From: a bacterium BMS3Abin08
GTDB taxonomy: Bacteria > Nitrospirota > Thermodesulfovibrionia > Thermodesulfovibrionales > JdFR-85
DNA length: 64,000 bases
NCBI GenBank assembly: GCA_002897935.1
Contig: BDTA01000122.1
Coordinates: 1 to 64,000 of the forward strand
Direction: 5' to 3'
Each line of letters opens with the position of its first letter. The stretch's first letter is position 1. Shown piece after piece: positions 42,514 through 52,253 of the stretch. The position numbers were made by a program, and so were the translations under genes. Below the pieces are notes generated by a model. The model saw nothing but the letters and a program-made list of their open reading frames with translations, did not search any database and had not been told where the DNA came from.

Positions 42514-43785
42514 ATGGAACTGTTTGCCCAGCATATAAAGAGCCGGCCTCTTGCCTGGCGCATGATGCCGGAAACACTCGATGATTTCGTCGGACAGGAT
42601 GAGCTGCTTGGAAAGGGTAGCCCCCTAAGGAGACTGATCGAAGAGGACAGGATCGTCTCGCTGATCCTCTTCGGCCCCCCGGGAACGGGAAAGACCGCAC
42701 TGGCCCGTATAATCGCCAATCTGTCAAAGTCACACTTTATCTCCCTGAACGCTGTAACTGCGGGTGTAAAGGATATCAGGGATGCCCTGGCCTACAGCCG
42801 GTCCGGAAGGACTATTGTCTTTCTTGACGAGATTCACAGGTTTAACAAGCTGCAGCAGGACGCACTGCTGCCCCATGTTGAATCAGGGGAAATAATACTC
42901 ATCGGGGCTTCCACGGAAAATCCCTTCTTCGCCCTTGTTCCAGCCCTTGCATCCAGATCGAACATATTCGAATTCAAACCCCTGCACACTGAAGAGATTG
43001 TAAGGATACTGAAAAACGCCCTTCGATCTCACAGGGGGCTTGGTGAATACGAGATAACGGTTTCCGGCGATCTGCTTAACCTGATAGCAGATTTCTCGTC
43101 AGGGGACGCCAGAAGGGCGCTTAACATGCTTGAGCTTGCCTGTTATACATCAGTCGAGCCTGAAGGAAAGAAGGCAACCATTACCAGGGAAAGCCTTGAA
43201 AAATCCCTGCACGGCAATGCCCTCTATTACGACAAAGAGGAGCATTACAATATAGCCTCCGCATTTATCAAGAGCATGAGGGGATCCGACCCCGATGCAA
43301 CCGTTTACTGGCTTGCCAGGATGATAGCTTCAGGAGAAGACCCCATGTTTATAGTTAGAAGGATTGTAATCTGTGCATCTGAGGACGTGGGAAATGCCGA
43401 CCCACAGGCACTGCAGGTTGCAGTCGCCTCAATGCATGCACTTGAGAAAATCGGCATGCCTGAAGGCAGGATACCCCTTGCACAGGCTGCTATTTACGTG
43501 GCTGCAGCCCCTAAAAGCAATGCCTCATACCTCGCTATTGAGAGGGCGATGGAATCCGTCACCAAGAAACCCCTGCAGAGGGTTCCCGACCACTTAAAGG
43601 ATGCACATTACGGAGGTGCCGAACGGCTCGGCAGAGGAATCGATTACAGGTACCCGCACGACTATGACGGTCATTATGTGCAACAGCGGTATCTCGAGAG
43701 AGATGAAGTTTTTTATGAACCATCCGGGGAGGGGTTTGAAGAGGTCTTGAAAACCAGAAATAAGAAAAGGAGGAAGGGGATCTAA
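42514..43785 (+). CDS. rarA: replication-associated recombination protein RarA (MgsA)
   Basis: A 423-residue AAA+ ATPase that acts at stalled replication forks. Signs are [23 protein letters not shown] at the N-terminus, Walker [15 protein letters not shown], Walker [11 protein letters not shown], sensor [15 protein letters not shown] and arginine finger region [11 protein letters not shown], and the C-terminal tetramerisation domain ending with [11 protein letters not shown]. The start could be GTG 42508 or ATG 42514 (neither has a strong ribosome binding site); I give the ATG. It is 260 bases downstream of a probable 6S RNA, and overlaps rny by one base (TAATG). Confidence 0.95.
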   Translation: MELFAQHIKSRPLAWRMMPETLDDFVGQDELLGKGSPLRRLIEEDRIVSLILFGPPGTGKTALARIIANLSKSHFISLNAVTAGVKDIRDALAYSRSGRTIVFLDEIHRFNKLQQDALLPHVESGEIILIGASTENPFFALVPALASRSNIFEFKPLHTEEIVRILKNALRSHRGLGEYEITVSGDLLNLIADFSSGDARRALNMLELACYTSVEPEGKKATITRESLEKSLHGNALYYDKEEHYNIASAFIKSMRGSDPDATVYWLARMIASGEDPMFIVRRIVICASEDVGNADPQALQVAVASMHALEKIGMPEGRIPLAQAAIYVAAAPKSNASYLAIERAMESVTKKPLQRVPDHLKDAHYGGAERLGRGIDYRYPHDYDGHYVQQRYLERDEVFYEPSGEGFEEVLKTRNKKRRKGI

Positions 43786-45347
43786 TGAATACGCTCATGT
43801 ATTTAATTCTCGGTATGTCTGTCGGTGTAGCTATTGCTTCAATTGTAATATTCCTGAATCACAGGATTAACAAAAAGAAACAGATATCCTCTGACCTTGA
43901 AACACAGAGGATTATCAATGACGCAAAGAGAGACGGGGAGAGGATCAAGAAGGATGCCTCACTGGAGGCCAAGGATATACTCTACCATGCAAAATTAGAG
44001 GCTGAAAAGGAACTCAGGGAGCGTCGCAACGAACTCAGCCAGATCGAGAGACGTTTAAGAAACAAAGACGAGCACCTTGAGAAAAAACTTGATCAGCTGG
44101 AGAAGAGGGAACATGACCTCACACGGAGGGAAAATGAGTTCCTCTCGAGGGAGAGGAGCCTGAGGGACAGGGAACTCAGGGTAGAAAACCTCCTAAGGGA
44201 ACAGAAAGAGCGCCTTGAAAAGATCTCCGGAATGACCGCTGAAAAGGCAAGAGGCGAACTTTTCAGGAGGATTGAGGAAGAAACGAGGTTTGAGGCTGCA
44301 AAAATGATCAAACAGATCGAGGATGAAGCCAATGATACCTCGGAGAAGAAGGCCAGGGAGATAATAAGTCTTGCGATACAGAGATACTCGAGTGACTACG
44401 TGGCAGATACGACTGTTTCCGCCGTCGCACTACCCAACGATGAGATGAAAGGCAGGATCATAGGAAGGGAAGGAAGAAATATCAGGGCACTTGAGGCAGC
44501 TACCGGTGTTGACCTGATTGTAGATGATACACCCGAGATGGTAACCATCTCATCATTCGATCCCGTCAGGAGAGAAATTGCCAGGATATCCCTCGAACGA
44601 CTGATTAATGACGGCCGTATCCATCCCGCAAGGATAGAAGAGGTGGTGGATAAGGCAAGACGCGAGGTAGACAAGACAATACGTGAAGAGGGGGAAAAGG
44701 CGGTCTTCGACCTCGGACTCAGTGGTATCCACAATGACCTGATTAAACTCCTGGGCAGACTGAAATACAGGACATCCTATGGACAGAACGTGCTTCAGCA
44801 TTCCCGGGAGGTGGCTTATCTGTCGGGCATAATGGCAGGAGAACTCGGCGCTGATATCAAGCTTGCCAAGCGGGCCGGACTCCTTCACGACATAGGCAAG
44901 GCCGTTGATCATGAGATAGAGGGGTCTCACCATGAAATCGGCTTCAATCTTGCCAAGAAGTACGGTGAGAATGAAAAGGTACTGAATGCGATTGCCTGCC
45001 ACCATGGAGATATCGATCCCATATGTGTTGAGTCCGCCCTTGTGGCTGCCTCGGACGCCCTCTCAGCCGCCAGACCGGGTGTGAGAAGAGAGAGTATTGA
45101 GAACTACATAAAAAGGCTCCAGAAACTGGAAGAGATCGCAACCTCACAAGAAGGAGTCGACAAATGCTATGCCATACAGGCAGGCAGGGAACTGAGGATT
45201 ATAGTGAAACCGGAAGATATATCCGATGAGATGTCCTCACTAATTGCAAGGGATGTGGCAAAAAACATACAGGCTGAACTGACCTATCCCGGCCAGATCA
45301 AGGTGATGGTAATCAGGGAGACAAGATTCGTGGATTATGCAAAATAG
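43785..45347 (+). CDS. rny: ribonuclease Y
   Basis: A 520-residue membrane-anchored endoribonuclease: an N-terminal transmembrane helix ([17 protein letters not shown]), a long charged coiled coil (about residues 30-205), a KH RNA-binding domain ([20 protein letters not shown]) and an HD domain with metal-binding [10 protein letters not shown]. It starts mRNA decay in organisms with or without RNase E. The gene overlaps rarA by one base and is followed by the ymdB-like phosphodiesterase gene, a widely conserved order (rny-ymdB). Confidence 0.97.
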   Translation: MNTLMYLILGMSVGVAIASIVIFLNHRINKKKQISSDLETQRIINDAKRDGERIKKDASLEAKDILYHAKLEAEKELRERRNELSQIERRLRNKDEHLEKKLDQLEKREHDLTRRENEFLSRERSLRDRELRVENLLREQKERLEKISGMTAEKARGELFRRIEEETRFEAAKMIKQIEDEANDTSEKKAREIISLAIQRYSSDYVADTTVSAVALPNDEMKGRIIGREGRNIRALEAATGVDLIVDDTPEMVTISSFDPVRREIARISLERLINDGRIHPARIEEVVDKARREVDKTIREEGEKAVFDLGLSGIHNDLIKLLGRLKYRTSYGQNVLQHSREVAYLSGIMAGELGADIKLAKRAGLLHDIGKAVDHEIEGSHHEIGFNLAKKYGENEKVLNAIACHHGDIDPICVESALVAASDALSAARPGVRRESIENYIKRLQKLEEIATSQEGVDKCYAIQAGRELRIIVKPEDISDEMSSLIARDVAKNIQAELTYPGQIKVMVIRETRFVDYAK

Positions 45348-45494
45348 ACCCATAAGGAACCCGTTGCACAAAGCGTTCCGGAATGGATTCCAGCCGGAGT
45401 TTATCCCGCACCTGATACGGGACTGCAATGACGACATAATTTCCGTCCATTCAGGCCGAAGTGGAGCGGGGAGCCGGGTTAGGACCTGCTGTCA

Positions 45495-46274
45495 ATGAAG
45501 ATACTATTTATTGGTGATATCGTCGGTAAACCGGGAAGAAAGGCAGTTAAAGCCCTGCTTCCTTCCGTTCTGAACAGGTTCAAGATTGACCTCACCGTAG
45601 CAAACTGCGAAAACGTCGCCGGAGGATTCGGCGTTACGGAGAAGGTCTCAAGGGAACTGTTTGATTACGGCATCAACATTATGACCTCCGGCAACCACAT
45701 TTGGGACAAAAAGGAGGCACTCGGCCTGCTGGATAAGGAGGACAGGATTTTGCGACCTCTCAATTATCCACCGGGGGTTCCCGGAAGAGGGAGCATAACC
45801 GTCAATGTAACAGGCACAAAGGTGGGGATCATGAACGTCTCGGGAAGGGTCTTCATGAACCCGATGGACTGCCCCTTCAGAACCGCTGACAGGGAACTAC
45901 AATCCGTAAAAAAGGAGACAGACGTAATAATCATAGATTTTCACGCAGAGGCCACCTCGGAGAAGATCGCATTCGGCCACTATATGGACGGCAGGGTCTC
46001 TGCGGTCATTGGATCACATACACACGTCCAGACCGCCGATGAACAGGTTCTGCCCGGAGGGACCGCTTATATAAGCGATGCCGGCATGACAGGGCCGGCG
46101 TATTCCGTGATCGGTGTGGAGATAGAACAGATAATCGACAAGTTCCTCAGACAGTTACCAAAAAAGTTCAATACAGCAAAGGGCGATTCCGTGATGTCGG
46201 GAGTTATAATTGAGATAAACGAAAGGACAGGAAAGGCGCTCTCAATTCACAGGCTCCAGATGAAGTCGTCATAA
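45495..46274 (+). CDS. ymdB: YmdB-like metallophosphoesterase (TIGR00282)
   Basis: A 259-residue calcineurin-like phosphoesterase. Metal-binding motifs are FIGDIVGKPGR, NCENVAGGFG, SGNHIWDKKE and DFHAEATSEK, with the late GSHTHVQTAD. Bacillus YmdB hydrolyses 2',3'-cyclic nucleotides and affects biofilm and RNA metabolism. Its location just after rny fits a role in RNA turnover. Its stop TAA overlaps the start of a GC-rich repeat (AATGAACCCAGCCGCCG at 46273). Length and start are normal. The gap of 147 bases from rny holds a short REP-like hairpin (CCGCACCTGATACGGG) near 45405. Confidence 0.93.
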   Translation: MKILFIGDIVGKPGRKAVKALLPSVLNRFKIDLTVANCENVAGGFGVTEKVSRELFDYGINIMTSGNHIWDKKEALGLLDKEDRILRPLNYPPGVPGRGSITVNVTGTKVGIMNVSGRVFMNPMDCPFRTADRELQSVKKETDVIIIDFHAEATSEKIAFGHYMDGRVSAVIGSHTHVQTADEQVLPGGTAYISDAGMTGPAYSVIGVEIEQIIDKFLRQLPKKFNTAKGDSVMSGVIIEINERTGKALSIHRLQMKSS

Positions 46275-46308
46275 TGAACCCAGCCGCCGCAAGGGGCGGG
46301 GAACACCA
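46273..46308. repeat. GC-rich repeat copy at the ymdB end
   Basis: AATGAACCCAGCCGCCGC followed by AAGGGGCGGGGAACACC; GCCGCCGC and the G-rich segment can pair as a hairpin. It begins within the stop codon of ymdB and may serve as its terminator or 3' stabiliser. Confidence 0.55.
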
Positions 46309-46335
46309 GGGTTAAGGTTTTTTGAGATCAAATCC

Positions 46336-48288
46336 ATGAATGTCGGCACAATAAGCAAATATCTCTCACCGAGGGTTATCGCCATACTACTCCTGCAATT
46401 TCTCCTTCTCGTCGTGTTCCTTGGATACAGGGCCTACCAGGACACGTCGGTTGAGTGCGTGAAATGCCATGGCAACAAAGAAAAACTCGGCAGGCTGAAT
46501 GCGCCATGGGCATTTGTAACATCGGAGATGGTTGAAAAGGAGAGTCACCATCCGAATATTCAATGCAGGGACTGCCACCTCGGCAATGGCAGGGCAAAGG
46601 ACGAAAACAGCGCCCATAAAGGGATGCTCAGGATGTTGATAGTCGGTGAAGACGGTCGTCTCCTGTCAAGGAAGCAAGGGTATCCAGGTCCTCTCAGGAT
46701 GTCCGGAGATGACCTGATGTTCAGCCTCATGCCCAAGGTGAAGATAAACGGGAAACTGTACATGCGTTCGGAGGTTCGTAACATACTCTGGCACGACCGG
46801 GATCCCAAAACCCTGGGATTCGACCCGAAAATCGCTGAGAAGACATGTGGTAAAAAAGGATGCCATCCCGAGGAACTCAAACAGTTCAGAACGACTATGA
46901 TGGGAAGGAACTACCGTCAGAGGACGATGAGGACTTGGCTCAAGCCCTACGGTCCCCACAACTGCGGCCCTTCCTTTGCCGACCTGAAGCCACCCGACGT
47001 GCTTAAGAGCGCCGGCTTTGATTATGATGACAGCAGGGCTATTATGAAGGACCTCAACCTCCCCTTTTCCAAGAAACAGGCAACGGACAAACAGAAATTC
47101 TGTAATGTATGTCATGCCGGGTGTCTTGACTGCCACTTTACTCCCTCGAATAAAAAGGGTGTCCATACATTCACCAAAACGCCTCAAGCGCTGGGCTGTT
47201 CCGGCTACGGCAGGGGGGCAAGCACCTGCCATCCCGGCGCAATGATAAGCAGACGCGGTGAAACTTACATAGGGAATGACTATTCAATCCCCCAGGGGAT
47301 GAAACCCGATGTCCACTACAAGAAGGGAATTAACTGTATAGATTGCCATCCGACGGGAGAGAAGGGGATGGGAGACATGGAGAGGAAGGCATCCTGTCAG
47401 GACTGTCATCTGGATACTGAATCAGCACATCAAAGGGGTATCCACAGTAATATGGACTGCTCAACCTGCCATATAAGTGAACTCGGCGGATACCAGATAA
47501 CCATTTGGGGACCGGGCGAGGTTGCGGAAGAGAGGAACCCTTTTCATAAATACTCACTCTACTACGGCATTCAGACCCCCCCGATCATCATGAAGGATCA
47601 GAAGGGGAAGTGGATGCCTGTAAAGGTCTGGCCCCACAGTGTAGGCAACATAAAAAAGGATGTTCCACCTGCTGATAAGGTCAGGTTCAGGTGGCCTGAA
47701 GGCGAAACACGTGATGCCTACTACATGGTTGGAACCGTTGACAACCTCCCGGCGAACAATAAACACCTCCTCTGGGTTGAGTTCGAGCAGGCAGCGCATC
47801 CCTTTGGAAAGGCACGCACCTGTGACAGCTGTCATAGTTCAGAGACACAGGTTTCCGAATCAACATGGAAGTTTTATGATGATGACGGCTCCGAACCCTT
47901 CTCAGGGAAACATACCATCATAGCCGGGGCGAAAGGACTCTTTTTCAGGGACATGAAAAACACCTCACCCATAAAACCATACCCCCAATCCAAAATTTCC
48001 GATTTCGCCTCCTGGATTTATCTTAAGGATAAATGGGTGGTGCCGGGTGATTTTTCGATCAAGGCTGATCGAAAGAAATATCAAAAATACAAAGACCTCT
48101 ACAACCGGCTCTGGGAAGAAACAAGGGAACTCGATAAGATGACGGCCCCGTTACCCGGAAAGATACGGAAAAGGTACAGAGAGGTCAAGGCTGAGGCCTT
48201 CCATGACCTGCAGCGCGGTAAGGCCCTCATTGACGGGTTTAAAAAGGAGACGCTCAAACCCCCGGCTCGAAGGACCGGGGGCGAGTAA
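46336..48288 (+). CDS. multiheme cytochrome c with non-standard heme motifs
   Basis: A 650-residue cytochrome with an uncleaved-looking N-terminal helix (VIAILLLQFLLLVVFLGY, 14-31), so it should face the periplasm. Eight standard CxxCH motifs begin at residues 41, 77, 256, 263, 334, 354, 375 and 496. Two more sites look like expanded heme motifs: CGKKGCH (CX4CH, 171-177) and a Cys288...Cys298-His299 pair (CX9CH). Up to ten hemes are possible. There is no obvious substrate domain. It stands before the lpt operon on the same strand and does not share it clearly. The function is probably electron transfer in anaerobic respiration; the family is not named. Long heme-free stretches (90-170, 380-495) are unusual. 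Confidence 0.85.
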   Translation: MNVGTISKYLSPRVIAILLLQFLLLVVFLGYRAYQDTSVECVKCHGNKEKLGRLNAPWAFVTSEMVEKESHHPNIQCRDCHLGNGRAKDENSAHKGMLRMLIVGEDGRLLSRKQGYPGPLRMSGDDLMFSLMPKVKINGKLYMRSEVRNILWHDRDPKTLGFDPKIAEKTCGKKGCHPEELKQFRTTMMGRNYRQRTMRTWLKPYGPHNCGPSFADLKPPDVLKSAGFDYDDSRAIMKDLNLPFSKKQATDKQKFCNVCHAGCLDCHFTPSNKKGVHTFTKTPQALGCSGYGRGASTCHPGAMISRRGETYIGNDYSIPQGMKPDVHYKKGINCIDCHPTGEKGMGDMERKASCQDCHLDTESAHQRGIHSNMDCSTCHISELGGYQITIWGPGEVAEERNPFHKYSLYYGIQTPPIIMKDQKGKWMPVKVWPHSVGNIKKDVPPADKVRFRWPEGETRDAYYMVGTVDNLPANNKHLLWVEFEQAAHPFGKARTCDSCHSSETQVSESTWKFYDDDGSEPFSGKHTIIAGAKGLFFRDMKNTSPIKPYPQSKISDFASWIYLKDKWVVPGDFSIKADRKKYQKYKDLYNRLWEETRELDKMTAPLPGKIRKRYREVKAEAFHDLQRGKALIDGFKKETLKPPARRTGGE

Positions 48289-48343
48289 GGCGTCCTCACC
48301 TGAGGGAACTTCTGGTATACAATTTGCTTTAAAAATACGCCGC

Positions 48344-48871
48344 ATGATAAAATTCATTATGAGCGCTAAACGGTTACTCCTGATGCTGTTACCTGCGGTC
48401 ACATTATTTCTCTTACTGCTTATACTCACCTTCAGGGACAGAACCCCTGTCTATTCCGCAAAAATGCAACGGTCCGTCATAAAGGACGTAACCGTATATC
48501 ATTTCAGGGGTGAATCCCTTCAGTGGAGGGCCAGCATTGACGAGGCAATTCTGGCAGAAAACGGAAGGGATGCCTATCTAAGGAAGATATCACTTTTCTA
48601 TCCGGAAAAGAAGCTCACCCTCTTATCTGAAGACGGTTATTACAATATGAAGGAAGGCGATATAAGGCTGAGCCGGCACGTCAGGGGAAAGACAGAGGAC
48701 TTTGTATTCATGTCACCGGAACTCCTGTATGTGCCGTCCAAAAGGATAATAACCGCCTCTAAGGGCCTGGAGGTGAAGGGTAAAAACTTTACTATAGAGG
48801 GAGACCGCGGCAGGATAATAAAATCACGCACTCTGGAGGTTGAAGGGAATGTCAAAGCAACTTTTTACTGA
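48344..48871 (+). CDS. lptC: LPS export protein LptC
   Basis: A 175-residue bitopic protein: one N-terminal helix (LLLMLLPAVTLFLLLLILTF) and a periplasmic beta-jellyroll domain typical of LptC (VTVYHFRGESLQWRASIDEA, GYYNMKEGDIRLSRHVRG, RTLEVEGNVKATFY). LptC takes LPS from LptBFG and passes it to LptA. The longer frame from 48203 overlaps the cytochrome end; I choose ATG 48344, with ATG 48359 as an alternative. It overlaps lptA by about 23 bases. lptF and lptG are not in the window. Confidence 0.82.
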   Translation: MIKFIMSAKRLLLMLLPAVTLFLLLLILTFRDRTPVYSAKMQRSVIKDVTVYHFRGESLQWRASIDEAILAENGRDAYLRKISLFYPEKKLTLLSEDGYYNMKEGDIRLSRHVRGKTEDFVFMSPELLYVPSKRIITASKGLEVKGKNFTIEGDRGRIIKSRTLEVEGNVKATFY

Positions 48872-49388
48872 TATCCTCCTTTTTGTCCTGGTATCTCTCT
48901 TTATCTCCCTCCCTGCAGGAGGGGCAGAGCAAAAGGTCCAGCCCGTCCGGGCGGGGAATGCCCCCCCGGTGCTCTTTTCCGGCAAGGAGCCGGTTGAGAT
49001 AACCTCCAAGCGGCTTACCGCCAGGAACGGAAAGGCTGTTTTTGAGGGTAACGTTGTTGTGAAACAGGGAGATGCAAGGCTTTCCGCCGACTGGATGGAG
49101 GTGGAGTACTCCGGGAAAGGAGCAATTGAAAACATTCATGCCAGAGGCAACGTCCTTCTCAAGCAGGATGGAAGGGAGATATCGTCATCAGAGGCGCTCT
49201 ACTATAGAGACCGGGGGACTGTGGTCTTCACGGGCAACCCTGTCGCCAGGGCTAAAACCAGTACCATATCGGGAAGCAGGATGGTATACTTCATCGAAGA
49301 CGGGAGATCCGTTGTAGAAAACTCAAAAGTGATTATCAGGAATGAAGATGGAGACAAAGACCTGGACAATAAAAATGAAAACCCATGA
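48849..49388 (+). CDS. lptA: LPS transport protein LptA (OstA-like)
   Basis: A 179-residue periplasmic protein with a signal peptide (to about residue 26) and an OstA/LptA beta-jellyroll (VEITSKRLTARNGKAVFEGN, SADWMEVEYSGKG, ENIHARGNVLLKQDGREISS). It bridges the periplasm by carrying LPS from LptC to LptD. The first codon could be TTG 48840, but GGAGG 48834-48838 gives a proper spacing to ATG 48849. The C-terminal tail is charged (NEDGDKDLDNKNENP). Coupled to lptC and 19 bases from lptB. Confidence 0.88.
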   Translation: MSKQLFTDILLFVLVSLFISLPAGGAEQKVQPVRAGNAPPVLFSGKEPVEITSKRLTARNGKAVFEGNVVVKQGDARLSADWMEVEYSGKGAIENIHARGNVLLKQDGREISSSEALYYRDRGTVVFTGNPVARAKTSTISGSRMVYFIEDGRSVVENSKVIIRNEDGDKDLDNKNENP

Positions 49389-49407
49389 ACTCATCTGACA
49401 CCTGCTA

Positions 49408-50133
49408 ATGAACGACATACTAACCTCCCAAGAGTTATACAAGTCATTCGGGAACAAGGCAGCCGTGAAAGGCATTGATATTTCCGTAAGGAGAGGAGAA
49501 ATAGTGGGCCTTCTCGGTCCGAATGGAGCCGGTAAGACCACAACGTTTTATTTGATAGTGGGTATGATAAGGGCGGACAGAGGAAGAATCCTGCTCAACG
49601 GTCATGAAATAACATCACTACCCATGTACAGGCGGGCACAGCTTGGAATAAGCTATCTTCCCCAGGAGCCCTCGGTATTCAGAAAACTGACCGTCAGGGA
49701 CAACCTGAAGGCTGTTCTTGAGATTAAGGGATTAAGCAGCACGGAGATAGAGGAAGAGATTGAGCGTCTTCTTGACGAGTTCAGGTTAAGGGATTTTTCA
49801 GATCGAAAGGGAATGTTCCTCTCAGGAGGAGAACGGAGGAGAACAGAGATAGCAAGGACTATCGCCCTTAACCCCACCTTCATTCTCTTTGACGAACCAT
49901 TTGCAGGAATTGATCCTATAGCTATGTTAGAACTTAAAAATATGATAAAATATCTAAAGGAGCGGGGGTTGGGAATTCTTTTAACCGACCATAACGTGAG
50001 AGATACACTATCTATTACGGACAGGGCTTATATAATAAGCAACGGTTCCATCCTTGAGGAAGGAAAACCGGCGGACCTCGTAGAAAACAAAAAGGTGCGA
50101 GAAATCTATCTTGGAGAGGAGTTTGCTCTATAA
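49408..50133 (+). CDS. lptB: LPS export ABC transporter ATP-binding protein LptB
   Basis: A 241-residue ABC ATPase with Walker A GPNGAGKTT, Q loop YLPQEPSVF, signature LSGGERRRTEI, Walker B TFILFDEPFAGID and H loop LTDHNVRDT. LptB drives LPS extraction with LptFG, encoded elsewhere. It is preceded by lptA and overlaps rpoN by one base. The gene order lptC-lptA-lptB-rpoN-hpf-rapZ is strongly conserved in Gram-negative bacteria, which makes the assignment firm. Confidence 0.97.
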   Translation: MNDILTSQELYKSFGNKAAVKGIDISVRRGEIVGLLGPNGAGKTTTFYLIVGMIRADRGRILLNGHEITSLPMYRRAQLGISYLPQEPSVFRKLTVRDNLKAVLEIKGLSSTEIEEEIERLLDEFRLRDFSDRKGMFLSGGERRRTEIARTIALNPTFILFDEPFAGIDPIAMLELKNMIKYLKERGLGILLTDHNVRDTLSITDRAYIISNGSILEEGKPADLVENKKVREIYLGEEFAL

Positions 50134-51596
50134 TGGCACTGGAAACAAGACTCGAGCTTAAGCTTAAGTTAACACAAAAACTCGTCCTGACCCCACAGCT
50201 CCAGCAGGCAATAAAGCTGCTTCAGCTGCCTCAGCTGGAACTCCAGCAGGCAATCAACCTGGAACTGTCAGAGAATCCCATGCTTGAAGAGATAAGGGAA
50301 GAAGAAACTGAAGAAACTGAAGAGACTGAAGAGACTGTTCAGCCTGAAGAGGTGAAACGGGATGATTCCTTCCAGCTCGACGAGAGCCTCATACCCCTTG
50401 AAAAACTGATTACCTTAGGTGCGAATGATTATTTCGATGAGCGCGGAAGCGACGGCAGAGACCTCGGCTATTTCAACCCGGGAACTGAAGCACCCCCCTC
50501 TTTCGAGCAGTTTTTAAGCGCTTCCTCCAACCTCTACGACCATCTCCTCTGGCAGTTGAGACTCACCGGTGCAAACGATGAGCTTAAGGAGATAGCTGAA
50601 GCCATTATAGGGAATATCAATGACAACGGCTATCTGAAGGTCCCCGATGAGGAGCTTTCAGAGATATGCGGAAAGCCTGTGGAGAAAGTCAGGGAAGCCA
50701 TAAACGTCATTCAGGAACTCGACCCTGCAGGCATATGCGCCCGCAACCTGCTGGAATGCCTTCTCATCCAGATCAGGCAGTTGGGGCTGCAGAATACGCT
50801 TGTGGAGAAGATAGTAACCGATAATCTTACAGAGCTTGAAAAGAAGCAGTATCAAACTATTGCAAAGATGCACAATGCAACGCTCGAAGACGTAATGCTT
50901 GCGGTGCATATCATAGAAGAACTGGACCCAAAACCTGCAAGGAACTTCTCTTCCCAGGAAACCAACTACGTGATTCCGGACGTATATGTTGAAAAGACGG
51001 AAGAGGGATACAGGATTACGTTGAATGACGAGGGAGTCCCCAGGTTAAGACTCAACAGATACTACAGACGTCTTCTCTTAAAAAAGGAAGAGTTATCCAG
51101 GGAAGAAAAAAAGTTTCTGAATGAGAAACTTCGTTCCGCACTCTGGCTCATGAAGAGTCTGGACCAGAGGAATAAAACCATTTACAGGGTTACCGAGAGT
51201 ATACTCGGGTTCCAGCGTGAGTTCTTTGACTATGGCCCTTCGCATATAAAACCTCTTAATCTCAGGGATATAGCCCTTGATATCAGCGTACATGAAAGTA
51301 CTGTAAGCAGGGTGACTCTGAACAAGTATCTTGCCTGTCCTCACGGGATATTCAGTTTCAGATTCTTTTTCAGCAGCGCCCTTAAGGGAGAAACCGGCGA
51401 TATATCCTCGACAATCGTCAAGGATATGATAAAGAAGATAATCTCAGAAGAAGACCCGAGGAAGCCTTTCAGCGATCAGAAGATTTCAGACCTCCTGAAG
51501 GCCCGGAATATCAAGATTGCCAGAAGGACTGTAGCAAAATACCGCGAGGTATTGAAAATCCCATCTCATTCAAAAAGAAAGAGAGTGGATTTCTGA
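50133..51596 (+). CDS. rpoN: RNA polymerase sigma-54 factor
   Basis: A 487-residue sigma-54. Region I (LELKLKLTQKLVLTPQLQQ) binds activators, an acidic glutamate-rich region II follows (EEIREEETEETEETEETV), and the C-terminal domain has the helix-turn-helix (HESTVSRVTLNKYLACPHG) and the RpoN box ARRTVAKYRE that reads the -24 element. It would serve the sigma-54 promoters at 15972 and 22139 and the enhancer-binding proteins at 12106 and 20441. A short repeat of GAA GAA ACT GAA codons (TEETEE) in region II is a low-complexity expansion. It overlaps lptB by one base. Confidence 0.98.
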   Translation: MALETRLELKLKLTQKLVLTPQLQQAIKLLQLPQLELQQAINLELSENPMLEEIREEETEETEETEETVQPEEVKRDDSFQLDESLIPLEKLITLGANDYFDERGSDGRDLGYFNPGTEAPPSFEQFLSASSNLYDHLLWQLRLTGANDELKEIAEAIIGNINDNGYLKVPDEELSEICGKPVEKVREAINVIQELDPAGICARNLLECLLIQIRQLGLQNTLVEKIVTDNLTELEKKQYQTIAKMHNATLEDVMLAVHIIEELDPKPARNFSSQETNYVIPDVYVEKTEEGYRITLNDEGVPRLRLNRYYRRLLLKKEELSREEKKFLNEKLRSALWLMKSLDQRNKTIYRVTESILGFQREFFDYGPSHIKPLNLRDIALDISVHESTVSRVTLNKYLACPHGIFSFRFFFSSALKGETGDISSTIVKDMIKKIISEEDPRKPFSDQKISDLLKARNIKIARRTVAKYREVLKIPSHSKRKRVDF

Positions 51597-51676
51597 CATT
51601 GCGGTTCTCCATGCTGAAACAGGACCATCAATCAAAATGACAAACATTCTGTCACAAAAAAGGAAAGGAGGATGTT

Positions 51677-52207
51677 ATGAACATCATTGTAAGCGGACGT
51701 CATCTTGATATTACACCTGCATTGAGGGACTATGCTGAGAGTAAGGTAAAAAAGTTCGAAAAGTACCTCTCATCAATCTCGGAGGCCCTTGTTACACTCT
51801 CAGTTGAAAAATACAGGCACAAGGCAGAGGTTCTGCTAAAGGCTAACGGGGTGACAATTCAGGCAGAGAGTGTAACCGGGGAGATTTATGCGTCTATTGA
51901 TGAGGTCATTGAAAAGCTTGAGAGGCAGGTTAAGAAGCACAAGGAAAAACTCACCTCCCGTCGAAAGGAAAACCGGCCGGCTTCATTGCCTTCATCCTCT
52001 CTCTCATCAGAAGAGGAAACAACTCCTGATATAAAGATAATAAAAAGAAATCGCTTTGCCATGAAGCCCATGACTCCTGAAGAGGCTGCAATGCAGATGG
52101 AACTGCTCGATAAGGACTTTTTTGTCTTCAGAAATGCTGAAAACGGGAGCATAAACGTGATCTATAAAGGAGGGAATGGCGATTTCGAACTGATCGAACC
52201 GGTCTGA
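51677..52207 (+). CDS. hpf: ribosome hibernation-promoting factor, long form
   Basis: A 176-residue protein: N-terminal S30AE/RaiA domain (MNIIVSGRHLDITPALRDYA, AEVLLKANGVTIQAE), a variable linker (residues 95-120, serine-rich) and a C-terminal dimerisation domain (KIIKRNRFAMKPMTPEEAAM, FFVFRNAENGSINVIYKGG) that dimerises ribosomes to 100S. Its place downstream of rpoN is the classic arrangement. It has an AAAGGAGGA ribosome binding site. The linker length is normal. Confidence 0.95.
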   Translation: MNIIVSGRHLDITPALRDYAESKVKKFEKYLSSISEALVTLSVEKYRHKAEVLLKANGVTIQAESVTGEIYASIDEVIEKLERQVKKHKEKLTSRRKENRPASLPSSSLSSEEETTPDIKIIKRNRFAMKPMTPEEAAMQMELLDKDFFVFRNAENGSINVIYKGGNGDFELIEPV

Positions 52208-52253
52208 AACCCGGAGTTTACGGACCAGCTTCATCTCATCATCATAACCCGCC

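Noticed and set aside
48311-48326. TGGTATACAATTTGCT before lptC as a sigma-54 promoter
   Set aside because: Spacing is right, but the -24 box is TGGTA rather than TGGCA, and lpt genes are usually expressed from sigma-70-type promoters. TATACAAT in the same place could be a -10 box instead.
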